Part shown: piece after piece, positions 1-8,716 of the stretch
Numbering within the stretch: the stretch's first letter is position 1
How the letters are laid out: each line of letters begins with the position of its first letter
Source: Bdellovibrionales bacterium GWA1_52_35
GTDB taxonomy: Bacteria; Bdellovibrionota; UBA1018
DNA length: 64,000 nt
Reading direction: 5' to 3'
Assembly: GCA_001769805.1 (NCBI GenBank)
Contig: MEPO01000021.1
Span: forward strand, 62,001 to 126,000
Program-made: the position numbers and the translations under genes
The notes under the pieces: generated by a model
The model's database searches: none
The model's input: only the letters and a program-made list of their open reading frames with translations
What the model was told of the DNA's origin: nothing

Positions 1-696
1 CGGCAAGAGCATTTCGAGCCGTTCGCGGTACTTGGATTCCATTCCGTATTCGGTGAGATCCTGCGCGACGAGATTCAATTCCCGTACCCCTTCGGAGGCC
101 AGTCTCTTGGTTTCCTCGACCAGAGAGGAAATTGAACGGGAGCGGACGTTGCCCCGGATTTTGGGGATAATGCAGAACGAGCAACGGCGGTTGCAGCCTT
201 CGGATAATTTCAGGTACGCGGTGTATTTCGGACCGGTGAGGACTCGGGGATCTTTTTCGGTGTGAATGAACGCCGGCTGGTCAATATAGGAACGTTTCGA
301 CAGTTCCGCTCCGGATTCCAGGGCTTTGCCATGATTTTCGAGGAGCTCGGTAATCCGGTGGTACTGCCCGGTTCCGACGAAGAGATCGACTTCGGGCATC
401 TCCTTTTCCAGCTGTACGGAGTAACGCTGTGAAAGACAACCCGAAGCTACCAGGACCTTGCAGCGGCCGGAGTTCTTCATCTGGGCGAGATCCAGAATGG
501 TGGAAATGGATTCCTCTTTGGAGGCCTCTATGAAGGAGCAGGTGTTCACGATGATGACGTCAGCCTTTGCTGCATCCTCGGTGACCTCGTACTGCTCTTT
601 TTTGAGAAGCCCCAGCATGACTTGGGAATCCACCAGATTTTTGGGACAGCCCAGGCTGACGAAGTAAACCTGGTTCTTGTTTTGGGTACTGCTCAT
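1..696 (-). CDS. rimO: Ribosomal protein S12 methylthiotransferase RimO (3'-truncated by window edge)
   Basis: Radical-SAM enzyme that methylthiolates a conserved aspartate of ribosomal protein S12. Only the first 232 codons are present; the C-terminal TRAM domain lies outside the window. The N-terminal UPF0004 domain opens with VSLGCPKNLVDSQ and carries the three cluster cysteines (in LGCPKN, NTCSFIE and ASGCLSQ). The radical-SAM motif CNRRCSFC follows near nt 165-200, then IPKIRGNVRSRS. The LGCPKN and SFIEAS signatures favour RimO over the sister tRNA enzyme MiaB. The ATG lies 5 nt after the yajQ stop, so the two genes probably form an operon. Confidence 0.93.
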   Translation of the reverse strand, partial: MSSTQNKNQVYFVSLGCPKNLVDSQVMLGLLKKEQYEVTEDAAKADVIIVNTCSFIEASKEESISTILDLAQMKNSGRCKVLVASGCLSQRYSVQLEKEMPEVDLFVGTGQYHRITELLENHGKALESGAELSKRSYIDQPAFIHTEKDPRVLTGPKYTAYLKLSEGCNRRCSFCIIPKIRGNVRSRSISSLVEETKRLASEGVRELNLVAQDLTEYGMESKYRERLEMLLP

Positions 697-701
697 TTGA
701 G

Positions 702-1199
702 CTATTCCCTGAAATTACCGAACTGCATCGGTACCTTCAGGCCATCCTGCTTCTCTTTCAAAACGGCAATCGCGGACTGCAGGTCATCGCGGTTTTTCCC
801 GGTGACCCGGACCTGCTCGTCTTGAATTTGTGCCTGAACTTTGAGGCGGCTCTCTTTGAGAGCGGCAATAATTTCTTTGGCTTTTTCTTTCGAAATACCC
901 GCTTGAAGTGTCACAACCTGACGAACACTGCCGCCAAACGCGGACTCGAGAGTTCCATAATCGAGCGAGAGCAGGGAAATCCCGCGCTTCACCAATTTGT
1001 TCTGTAAAATATCATTGAGGGAATCGAGTTTGCCTTCTTCACTGCACCAAAGGGTGATGGTCTTGGCTTTCTGATCCAGCTTGATCTCCGACTTCACACC
1101 TTTGAAATCAAAACGTTGGGACAATTCCTTGCCCGCCTGGTTGATGGCGTTATCCACTTCCTGCCAGTCCATTTCAGAGGAGATATCAAAAGAGGGCAT
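702..1199 (-). CDS. yajQ: YajQ family nucleotide-binding protein
   Basis: 165-residue member of the YajQ/UPF0234 family: small two-domain cytoplasmic proteins that bind nucleotides and RNA, and in some bacteria c-di-GMP. The start [19 protein letters not shown] is the family N-terminus and is preceded by an AAGGAAACG ribosome site; longer in-frame starts upstream add non-conserved residues. The C-terminus FGNFRE is also typical. rimO follows after 5 nt. The biological role is poorly defined in the family, and the sequence does not show which ligand is used here. Confidence 0.93.
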   Translation of the reverse strand: MPSFDISSEMDWQEVDNAINQAGKELSQRFDFKGVKSEIKLDQKAKTITLWCSEEGKLDSLNDILQNKLVKRGISLLSLDYGTLESAFGGSVRQVVTLQAGISKEKAKEIIAALKESRLKVQAQIQDEQVRVTGKNRDDLQSAIAVLKEKQDGLKVPMQFGNFRE

Positions 1200-1450
1200 A
1201 GATCGTTTCCTTTTGGCTGAATCTATATAGAGAAACGAATTCAAAAGCAACGGGGCACGCCCGCGCGAAAACCGCAAAGCGATCAACATATTACTACTCG
1301 GGTGACCAATTCTTAGACAATCCTACGTGTCCACCTTCTCCCAAATATTTTTGCATGGTGCTGAAATTATGAGGTTATTCTGAATATCTCCCCCGAACTG
1401 CGTTTGGCATGGAGCATGAAATACCCCCGGCGAGAGTTGAGGAGTAATTT

Positions 1451-2245
1451 ATGCGTAATTCATATTTTCGCTATTCTGGTCTGGCTGCGCTCGCGGGGGC
1501 ATTAGTTCTTGCTGCAGGTTGCGGCCGCGCCAGTGACAATACGTTATACCCTAACAGTGGCGTTCCGATCGTGAATCCGCTGATCTCCTCATGCGGTGTC
1601 ACTAGCCAACTCAATACGTGTCTGAGCGGTTATGTAAGAACTGCCGGTGGCAGCTGCATGGCTCAATACGGATACGGATCCAATGCTGACTTCGCCAGCC
1701 GCTGCTCGATATCCTACTCGGTATCGGGATCCCATGGTGTTCCGGTGAATGCCAGCGTCTGCCGATTCCAATCCGGGATCAATTTTCAAAGCTTTGGAAT
1801 GACCGTGCTCACACCGGGCCTGCCTTGCGGCGGATTCAACACGGGCCTGGTCATGAAACCCGGCGACCGGCTCAAAATTACGAGTGCCTCTGGGAAATGG
1901 GGGGTTAGATCCTTTTCTTCTGATAGGCATTGGATATTTGACATCGTGACTCTTGATTCAAATTCATGTGAGCAGGTTTCTGAGACGGGCTACAGTTCCA
2001 GTAATCAGCAGGCTACAAACGGTGGCCTCCCTGCGGGTATTGTAGGTTCAGATGGCGTGAACGTCTTCGCAGTGGGAACCGGCATATCGAATTTTCCGGT
2101 CGCAGCGGATGGAATGTTACGCATCGGTTTCAATATTCCAGCAGACGTTCAGCTCGATGCCTGCAGTTCAACGGGTATCCAACTCGGCTCGGTTTCCGTC
2201 GCCCACTGCGAAGATACGGCCGGGAATACTGTGAGCTGCCCTTAA
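1451..2245 (+). CDS. Cysteine-rich secreted lipoprotein, unknown function
   Basis: 264 residues. The N-terminus has a basic start, a hydrophobic stretch and lipobox LAAGC with the lipidated Cys at about residue 24, so it should be acylated and anchored to a membrane facing the periplasm or the surface. The mature part is Ser/Gly/Asn-rich and has roughly ten further cysteines, suggesting a disulfide-stabilised exported domain. A strong ribosome site (GAGGAG) precedes the ATG. It is transcribed away from yajQ across a 251-bp spacer that must hold both promoters. I recognise no known domain. Confidence 0.75.
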   Translation: MRNSYFRYSGLAALAGALVLAAGCGRASDNTLYPNSGVPIVNPLISSCGVTSQLNTCLSGYVRTAGGSCMAQYGYGSNADFASRCSISYSVSGSHGVPVNASVCRFQSGINFQSFGMTVLTPGLPCGGFNTGLVMKPGDRLKITSASGKWGVRSFSSDRHWIFDIVTLDSNSCEQVSETGYSSSNQQATNGGLPAGIVGSDGVNVFAVGTGISNFPVAADGMLRIGFNIPADVQLDACSSTGIQLGSVSVAHCEDTAGNTVSCP

Positions 2246-2272
2246 TTTTTCGAATAGTGTAGACTCTGGGAG

Positions 2273-4357
2273 ATGGCTCCCAGAAAAAAGCAAAATTTTA
2301 AAGCTCGCCGCGGCCGCCCGGAAGGTGGCCGTGCCCGTTTTGATTCTCCCAAGCACGCTCAAAACAAGAGCGGGCGCAAGCGCGGCGGCGACAACCATGT
2401 CCGCAGGTCCCACGGAATTCGCAAACTGAAGGCGACCGTGGAAAAAAATCCGAAGGGCTTCGGTTTTTTGCTTTTTGACGGCAAAGACCAGGAAGACGTC
2501 TTCATTCCGCCGAGACAGGCTCAGGCACTTTTCCAGGGCGATCGCGTTGCAGTGACCCTGAGTGGTCAGGATGAAATTCTCGAACTGAAAGTTCTTGAGC
2601 ACCGTTTTCGCGAACTGGTCGGGCGCTACTCGCCCAATCCCGCTGGCAACGGCGGCTGGGTTCTTTACGAGAGGAAGAAAACCCGCGCAGAAGTTTATTT
2701 ACCCACTTTCGGCGGCAAACGTCCGCCGCAGAACGGAGACTGGCTGCGGGTCGCCCTTACTTTCCATACTTCCGGCCCGTTTCCTGTAACCGGAGCAATC
2801 GTCGAAAACTATGGCACCACCCTTCCGTTTACAGCAGATCTGGGGATGATCGCTGCCGAGTACAATCTGGTGGAACATCATACCGCCGCTTCCGAGCAAC
2901 AGGCGATGAAACTACCAGCCCTGCCCGCCCCCGAAGACATGGCCAGTCCAAAACGTGTCGATTTGAGGCAGGTTCCGTTCATCACGATTGACGGAGAAAC
3001 CGCGCGCGATTTCGATGATGCCGTTTATGTTGAACGCGACCGCTCGGGATTCATTCTCTGGGTGGCCATTGCCGATGTCAGTCACTATGTCCAACCGGGA
3101 TGTGCAATTGATAAAGACGCTCGGGAACGCGGCACCAGTGTCTACTTTCCGGAACGCGCCTTTCACATGCTCCCGCGCGCACTTTCCGAGAACCTCTGCA
3201 GCCTCAAGCCAAACGAGCCCAGACTCGCATTTGCCGTGAAAATCAAATATGACCGAAATGGCGTTCCTGGTGCGACCGAGCTGTTTGAGGCGGTGATCCA
3301 AAGTCGCCGTCGCGCGACATATACCGAGATTTTTGCGGAATGGGAACTGAATCGCAAAAACTCCGATTGGGAATTCGCCCAGCATTTCGGCCTATTCCTG
3401 GCTCTTCGCAAGGCTCGTCTTGAACGCGGTTCCATTGATTTTGACCTTCCCGAACCCGAACTCCGGGTAACACCCGAGGGCGAGGTCCTGTCAATCAACC
3501 AGAGGCCGCGTAACGATGCTCATCGTCTGATCGAAGAGTTCATGATCGGCGCAAATGAGGCTGTCACCCGCTGGATCATGGAGCGAAGCTGGCCCTTTGT
3601 TTATCGCGTTCATGATGATCCGTCGCCCGAATCACTCGAAGGCTTCCGCGCAATCGCGGCGACCGTCGGCGTCCGGTTCTCCAGCAAAGAGGCCGGTTCA
3701 CAGAAATTCATGGCCGATATTATTCGAAGGCTGGAGGGACATCCTGCACAGGCACTTTTGAACATGTCCTTTCTGCGGTCCCTCAAGCAGGCAGTTTACA
3801 GCGCCGAGCACGGAACCCACTATGGTCTGGCCTCCGAAGCCTACACTCACTTCACGAGTCCTATTCGACGCTATCCGGATCTTGTGGTGCACCGGATGCT
3901 TCGAATGGCCCTGCAGACCGAGCGCGACAGACAGAAGAAGCCTAAAACTTTGGTTCTGGAAAATATCGAGAAAGACCTCGCCGAAGTCGCCGAGCATTGC
4001 AGCTACCGGGAGAGACTTGCGACTGAAGCTGAGCGGGAATCGATCCGCTTGAAGCAGGTCCGCGCGATCCTGGCTCATCTGGGTTCGGATTTTGAAGCAA
4101 AAGTGGTCGGTTTCTCTCAAAACGGCATCTTTATGCAGATTGATGAGCCCTACTGTGAAGGCATGATCCCAAAAGATTCCCTCACGGATGACATGTACGA
4201 GTTCGATGAAGAGCACATGACGTTCCGGGGAAGACGCAAAAAGGTGCTGTACCGGGTCGGCGATCGCCTCACGATCCAGGTGGTCAAAGCGGATCTTGAA
4301 CGGCGCCAGATTGAACTCAAACTTCTGCCCACAACTAGGCAAATTTCGCCGCGTTGA
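2273..4357 (+). CDS. rnr: Ribonuclease R (RNB-family 3'-5' exoribonuclease)
   Basis: 694-residue processive exoribonuclease that degrades structured RNA. A basic, Gly/Arg/Lys-rich N-terminal tail (residues 1-45) is followed by cold-shock-type RNA-binding domains, the RNB catalytic domain and a C-terminal S1 domain (about 600-685). The catalytic aspartates are in TIDGETARDFDDAV (D240, D246, D248, D249), matching the metal-binding set of E. coli RNase R. The S1 domain begins near FEAKVVGFSQNGIF. The S1 domain and length point to RNase R rather than RNase II. The gene starts 27 nt after the lipoprotein gene; a UbiB-type gene follows after 33 nt. Confidence 0.95.
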   Translation: MAPRKKQNFKARRGRPEGGRARFDSPKHAQNKSGRKRGGDNHVRRSHGIRKLKATVEKNPKGFGFLLFDGKDQEDVFIPPRQAQALFQGDRVAVTLSGQDEILELKVLEHRFRELVGRYSPNPAGNGGWVLYERKKTRAEVYLPTFGGKRPPQNGDWLRVALTFHTSGPFPVTGAIVENYGTTLPFTADLGMIAAEYNLVEHHTAASEQQAMKLPALPAPEDMASPKRVDLRQVPFITIDGETARDFDDAVYVERDRSGFILWVAIADVSHYVQPGCAIDKDARERGTSVYFPERAFHMLPRALSENLCSLKPNEPRLAFAVKIKYDRNGVPGATELFEAVIQSRRRATYTEIFAEWELNRKNSDWEFAQHFGLFLALRKARLERGSIDFDLPEPELRVTPEGEVLSINQRPRNDAHRLIEEFMIGANEAVTRWIMERSWPFVYRVHDDPSPESLEGFRAIAATVGVRFSSKEAGSQKFMADIIRRLEGHPAQALLNMSFLRSLKQAVYSAEHGTHYGLASEAYTHFTSPIRRYPDLVVHRMLRMALQTERDRQKKPKTLVLENIEKDLAEVAEHCSYRERLATEAERESIRLKQVRAILAHLGSDFEAKVVGFSQNGIFMQIDEPYCEGMIPKDSLTDDMYEFDEEHMTFRGRRKKVLYRVGDRLTIQVVKADLERRQIELKLLPTTRQISPR

Positions 4358-4390
4358 CGATCTGGACGGCAACTGACATCCTAATAGTAA

Positions 4391-6091
4391 ATGCAGTGGA
4401 TTAAAACCGGACGGCAGCTCGGCCAGGCAGTTAAGAACGTTTCCCGCCTGCGCCAGATCACCGCCGTCCTTGGCAAATACGGATTTGTGGATATCGTGGA
4501 GCGAATGCACCTGGGTAGATTTCTACCTACGCGAGTTGCCCAATTCGCCCAGGACCAGGCCGAGAAAACCGTCGCTGAACGCCTGCGTCTGGCTTTCGAG
4601 GAACTCGGACCCACTTTCGTCAAACTCGGACAGCTGCTGTCCACCCGCTCTGATATTTTACCCGACGCCTATATTGAGGAATTCACGAAACTGCAGGACA
4701 ATGTGCAGCCACTGCCCTTCGATACGGTCAAAGGCATCATCGAAAAGCAACTGGCCCGCCCGCTCGCGGATGCTTATGTATCCTTTACTGAAACCCCCTT
4801 GGCTGCGGCCAGCATTGGACAGGTTCACGAGGCGACGCTGAAAACCGGCGAAACCGTGGTCGTGAAAGTCCAGCGTCCCGACATTCAGAAGATTATTGAA
4901 AACGATATTTCACTCCTCGCTTTTCTGGCTGGACTGCTCGAAAAATACATTCCGGAGACCCGCGTACTCAATCCGGGCGTGATCGTGGATGAGTTCTTCC
5001 GAACATTGACTTCGGAACTCGATTTCAAAATTGAAGCGAACAACATGGTTCGAGTCGCGGAAAATCTGAAAGGTTTTCCCGAAATAGTGATTCCCAAGGT
5101 TTACCGGCAATTCAGCACGGTAAAAATTCTGACTTTGGAAAAACTCGACGGAATCCCGGCCAATGATCTTGCAGCAATTGAGAGAGCCAACGTAGACAAG
5201 AAGCTGCTGGTCGAAGTCGGGGCTCGTGCTTTCGTTAAATCGGTCATGATTGACGGCCTCTTCCATGGAGACATGCATGGCGGCAATCTGCTGATCATTC
5301 CGGGAACCGATCCCGAGACGGGCGCACCGAAGGGGAAGCTCGGAATCATAGACTTCGGAATTGTGGGCCGGCTTTCGCAGCGCTCGCGCGATCAACTTGC
5401 CAACATGGTCATGGCCCTAATCAGCGAGGACTTCGAGAACCTCTGCTATATTTACGCGGAGCTCGGAGCGGCCGATCCCTCGATCAACTTCGAAGGCTTC
5501 CAGCGCGAAGTTCGCAATAACATCGCACCACTCATGGGTCTTACGCTCGGCGAGATCAACGTCGGACAGGTCCTCTCGGAATCGACCCGCATTGCCGCAA
5601 AGTACAACATCCAGATTCCCGGAGAGTGGATGATTGTCTTTAAGGCTATTCTCACTATGGAAAGCCTGGGTCGCACGCTGGATCCTGAGTTCGATCTCCT
5701 GCGGCTTGGACAGGATATCGCGAAAGAACTGGTAGCCAATCAATACTCGATGCAACGGCTCTCAAAGGATCTCTTGTGGGTTGCAAAAGACATGGCATCC
5801 CTCCTTCAGGTTGTGCCCCGGCAGATCCGCTGGATGTTCCGGAAGTTCAACAGCAACGACTTTGCTTTCGAAATCAAATCTCCCGACCTGGAGGCGATTC
5901 GCGGCGAGATCGATCAGCACGGCAGGCGCACCAGTCTCAGCGTCATCACGGCGGGACTTTTCATGGCCGGAGCGATCGGCCTGCAATATTCCGGATCACA
6001 CACGCTGTTCAGCTATCCGTTTTTCTCGATCATCTTTTTCGCCGCCGGCTTTCTCTTCCTCATCACCTTGCTTCTGAAATCATTTCGATAA
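4391..6091 (+). CDS. ubiB: UbiB/ABC1/AarF family atypical kinase
   Basis: 566-residue membrane-anchored atypical kinase/ATPase needed for ubiquinone biosynthesis in proteobacteria. It has the family signature FVKLGQLLSTRSD, the Ala-rich AAASIGQVH loop (about residues 137-145) that replaces the usual P-loop, the HGDMHGGN catalytic segment and IDFGIVG (the DFG equivalent). Two hydrophobic segments at the C-terminus (about 515-562) form the hairpin anchor. Length and architecture match UbiB. No other ubiquinone gene is nearby, so the pathway assignment rests on family alone. No clear Shine-Dalgarno precedes the ATG. Confidence 0.88.
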   Translation: MQWIKTGRQLGQAVKNVSRLRQITAVLGKYGFVDIVERMHLGRFLPTRVAQFAQDQAEKTVAERLRLAFEELGPTFVKLGQLLSTRSDILPDAYIEEFTKLQDNVQPLPFDTVKGIIEKQLARPLADAYVSFTETPLAAASIGQVHEATLKTGETVVVKVQRPDIQKIIENDISLLAFLAGLLEKYIPETRVLNPGVIVDEFFRTLTSELDFKIEANNMVRVAENLKGFPEIVIPKVYRQFSTVKILTLEKLDGIPANDLAAIERANVDKKLLVEVGARAFVKSVMIDGLFHGDMHGGNLLIIPGTDPETGAPKGKLGIIDFGIVGRLSQRSRDQLANMVMALISEDFENLCYIYAELGAADPSINFEGFQREVRNNIAPLMGLTLGEINVGQVLSESTRIAAKYNIQIPGEWMIVFKAILTMESLGRTLDPEFDLLRLGQDIAKELVANQYSMQRLSKDLLWVAKDMASLLQVVPRQIRWMFRKFNSNDFAFEIKSPDLEAIRGEIDQHGRRTSLSVITAGLFMAGAIGLQYSGSHTLFSYPFFSIIFFAAGFLFLITLLLKSFR

Positions 6092-6243
6092 TCGCCGCCC
6101 GATTTTTTCTACTCGTCCGATTTAAAAAAAGCTCTTTCTTGAAATTTGCACTTGTTTGCATGTTGCAAAATGCTTTAGGGTGCACCGTATCAAACCCATT
6201 CGCAGGAGGCGGGTGATCAACAAAGCAAGAGAGAGGAATATTA

Positions 6244-6978
6244 ATGACCCCATTTCAAAAAAAATCCGCACACGCAGCCCTGGCTGTAATGGCAGTACTG
6301 GCATTCGGAGCCTGCAACACGACCCAAGGACAGGTGCTCGGCGCAGGACAAGTGGCTGGACCTTCCGCTCAGACTCCCGCCGGGAGCAGCAGTGGTGGTG
6401 GCAACGGTACGGAAACCAAAGCAGCTTTGGGAAATGGCTGCCATAGTGGTGACAGCAGCAAATACTGCGTCGCCCTCAAATACGTAGTTATGAAAGACGC
6501 CAATGATGCTCCGGCGATCAGCCAGGCTGAGACGCTGGCCAACCTCGAGAGCATGAACAAAATCTGGTCTCAATGTGGAATCACTTTCCAGATTGACCAG
6601 TATGAAGAAGTGACCCCGAGTGGCGGCGTATCGGCCAGCCCGAGCGCAATGGGCGAGCTCGATACGATCCGCAATGCCTACGGTGACGACACCACCCTGC
6701 TGGTGGCAACGACTGCCGGCTCCTGGTCACTGTCTGCGAACGCCTGGACCTCCATGCCCGGAAGCGCACCTTACGGCGCCGTGATCGAGGGGGCGGTCGG
6801 AGCGTATGCACCGATCATCGCCCATGAAATCGGACATTACCTGAGTCTTGATCACGTATCGAATCAAGCCGAGCTGATGAATCCGGTGATTTACAGCACT
6901 TCGACCCAACTCTCCGAAGGCGAATGTACCGCAGCCCGTGCCTCGATCGATCAGTCCTGGGCTAAAATGGTCAGATAG
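6244..6978 (+). CDS. Matrixin-like zinc metalloprotease lipoprotein
   Basis: 244 residues. A type II signal peptide ends in lipobox LAFGAC, followed by a Gly/Ser-rich linker (GSSSGGGNG). The catalytic signature HEIGHYLSLDH places three zinc-binding histidines at about 194, 198 and 204 with Glu195 as general base. A Met-turn LMNP sits only eight residues after the third His, the spacing of matrixins (M10 and relatives). It is therefore probably an active, membrane-tethered periplasmic or surface protease with an unknown substrate. A GAGAGGAATATTA ribosome site precedes the ATG. A hairpin terminator follows. No pro-domain cysteine switch is obvious. Confidence 0.8.
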   Translation: MTPFQKKSAHAALAVMAVLAFGACNTTQGQVLGAGQVAGPSAQTPAGSSSGGGNGTETKAALGNGCHSGDSSKYCVALKYVVMKDANDAPAISQAETLANLESMNKIWSQCGITFQIDQYEEVTPSGGVSASPSAMGELDTIRNAYGDDTTLLVATTAGSWSLSANAWTSMPGSAPYGAVIEGAVGAYAPIIAHEIGHYLSLDHVSNQAELMNPVIYSTSTQLSEGECTAARASIDQSWAKMVR

Positions 6979-7020
6979 TCGATTAACACTGCGCACAATA
7001 GCCGATAATCAAAGCGTTAA

Positions 7021-7051
7021 GACAAGAGCGGGGATTCTCTCCGCTCTTGTC
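7021..7051 (+). terminator. Hairpin terminator after the metalloprotease gene
   Basis: A perfect 11-bp inverted repeat (GACAAGAGCGG, 9-nt loop, CCGCTCTTGTC) lies 43 nt after the protease stop. Only a short T-rich stretch follows (CTCGTTTAG), so it is an imperfect Rho-independent terminator. It also supports starting the next gene downstream of the hairpin, at 7083. Confidence 0.6.
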
Positions 7052-7082
7052 CTCGTTTAGGGAATGTGCGAATTTCCCTTAC

Positions 7083-8711
7083 ATGGACGCAATCAATAAA
7101 ATTCCAACCCCAGTCAATGAACCCATCCGTGCTTACGAGCCCGGATCTTCCCATCGCGAAAGCCTGAAGCGGCAACTGAATGCGATGGTTGCAGAGCGAA
7201 CCGAAGTACCGATTTTCATCGGCGGCAAAGAGATTCGCACGGGAAAGAAAAAACCCATCATCATGCCCCACTCTCACCAAGAGCTGTTGGGTGAGTATCA
7301 CGTGGCGGGTGCCGCAGAAATGAAGCTCGCCGTTGAAGCATCCCTCAAAGCCAAGCCCGCATGGGAAAACATGCACTGGAAAGACCGCGCTGCGATTTTT
7401 CTGAAAGCCGGCGAACTTCTAGCAGGCCCCTATCGCGACATCCTCAATGCCGCAACGATGCTCGGCCAATCGAAGAACCCGTTCCAGGCAGAAATCGATT
7501 CGGCCTGTGAGTTGATCGACTTCTTCCGTTTCAATACATATTTTTATCAACGTATTCTTGAAGAGCAGCCTATCTCCCCCACTGGAACTTGGAACCAGAT
7601 GGACTATCGCCCGCTCGAAGGTTTCGTCCTTGCGGTGACGCCTTTCAACTTCACTTCGATCGCTGGGAATTTGCCCTCCGCTCCGGCCATCTGCGGAAAT
7701 ACCGTGATCTGGAAGCCCGCGAGTTCCTCAATGCTCTCTGCGCATTTCATAATGAAGCTTTTCCGTGAAGCCGGGCTCCCCGACGGCGTCATCAACCTCG
7801 TCCCGAGCGACGGCGCGACGGTCAGCTCAACCCTGCTTCCAGACCGGCACCTGGCCGGTGTGCACTTCACGGGTTCCACCAGCACTTTCAACTCCATCTG
7901 GAGAACTGTTGGAAACAATCTGGAGCAATACGGATCCTACCCGCGCCTGGTGGGCGAGACCGGTGGAAAGGATTTTGTTTTTGTTCATCCATCCGCTGAT
8001 ACCGATGCGGTTGCGGTCGCACTTCTCCGGGGAGCTTTTGAATATCAGGGGCAGAAGTGTTCTGCCGCCTCGCGATCCTATATTCCAAAAAGCCTGTGGA
8101 AGAAAATCCAAACCCGCCTGATTGATGATCTCAAAACCCTCAAAATGGGTGATGTCCGCGACTTCAGGAACTTTGTGAATGCCGTCATTGACGAGAAAGC
8201 ATTCAAAAGCATCAGCGGCTATATTGATCTCGCCCGCGACACCCCGGAAGCAAAAATCATCTCCGGTGGCAAATGCGATTCCAGCAAAGGCTACTTCATT
8301 GAGCCCACGGTCATCCAGGCGAATAACCCGAAGTTCAAGACCATGGTCGAGGAAATCTTCGGCCCGGTGCTGAGCATCTTTGTTTATGAAGACAATCGCA
8401 TGGAGGAAGCTCTGAAATCCTGCGACGAAGATTCACCCTACGGATTGACCGGTGCAGTATTCGCCCAAGACCGGCAAGCGATTGCGGCAATTAATCAGCG
8501 CCTGAGACATGCGGCGGGTAATTTCTATATCAACGACAAGCCCACTGGCGCAGTTGTCGGTCAACAGCCCTTTGGTGGCGCCCGTGGATCAGGGACTGAT
8601 GACAAGGCTGGAAGCCAGCTGAATATTTACCGCTGGATCGCCGCCCGGTCAATCAAAGAGACCTTTGTTCCGCCCAAGGATTATCGTTATCCCTTCCTGA
8701 ACGCGGAATAG
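7083..8711 (+). CDS. pruA: 1-pyrroline-5-carboxylate (glutamate semialdehyde) dehydrogenase
   Basis: 542-residue NAD-dependent aldehyde dehydrogenase that oxidises glutamate-5-semialdehyde to glutamate, the last step of proline and ornithine/arginine catabolism. The stand-alone form (rocA/pruA type) is seen, without a proline dehydrogenase domain. Key features are TPFNFTSIAGNLP, FTGSTSTF, the catalytic Glu in GETGGK (about E292), the nucleophile in GQKCSA (about C326) and EEIFGPVLSIFVY. The start MDAINKIPTPVNEP is chosen because an upstream in-frame start falls inside the terminator hairpin. It converges on the ureohydrolase gene with a 5-nt gap. Confidence 0.93.
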   Translation: MDAINKIPTPVNEPIRAYEPGSSHRESLKRQLNAMVAERTEVPIFIGGKEIRTGKKKPIIMPHSHQELLGEYHVAGAAEMKLAVEASLKAKPAWENMHWKDRAAIFLKAGELLAGPYRDILNAATMLGQSKNPFQAEIDSACELIDFFRFNTYFYQRILEEQPISPTGTWNQMDYRPLEGFVLAVTPFNFTSIAGNLPSAPAICGNTVIWKPASSSMLSAHFIMKLFREAGLPDGVINLVPSDGATVSSTLLPDRHLAGVHFTGSTSTFNSIWRTVGNNLEQYGSYPRLVGETGGKDFVFVHPSADTDAVAVALLRGAFEYQGQKCSAASRSYIPKSLWKKIQTRLIDDLKTLKMGDVRDFRNFVNAVIDEKAFKSISGYIDLARDTPEAKIISGGKCDSSKGYFIEPTVIQANNPKFKTMVEEIFGPVLSIFVYEDNRMEEALKSCDEDSPYGLTGAVFAQDRQAIAAINQRLRHAAGNFYINDKPTGAVVGQQPFGGARGSGTDDKAGSQLNIYRWIAARSIKETFVPPKDYRYPFLNAE

Positions 8712-8716
8712 TGATT

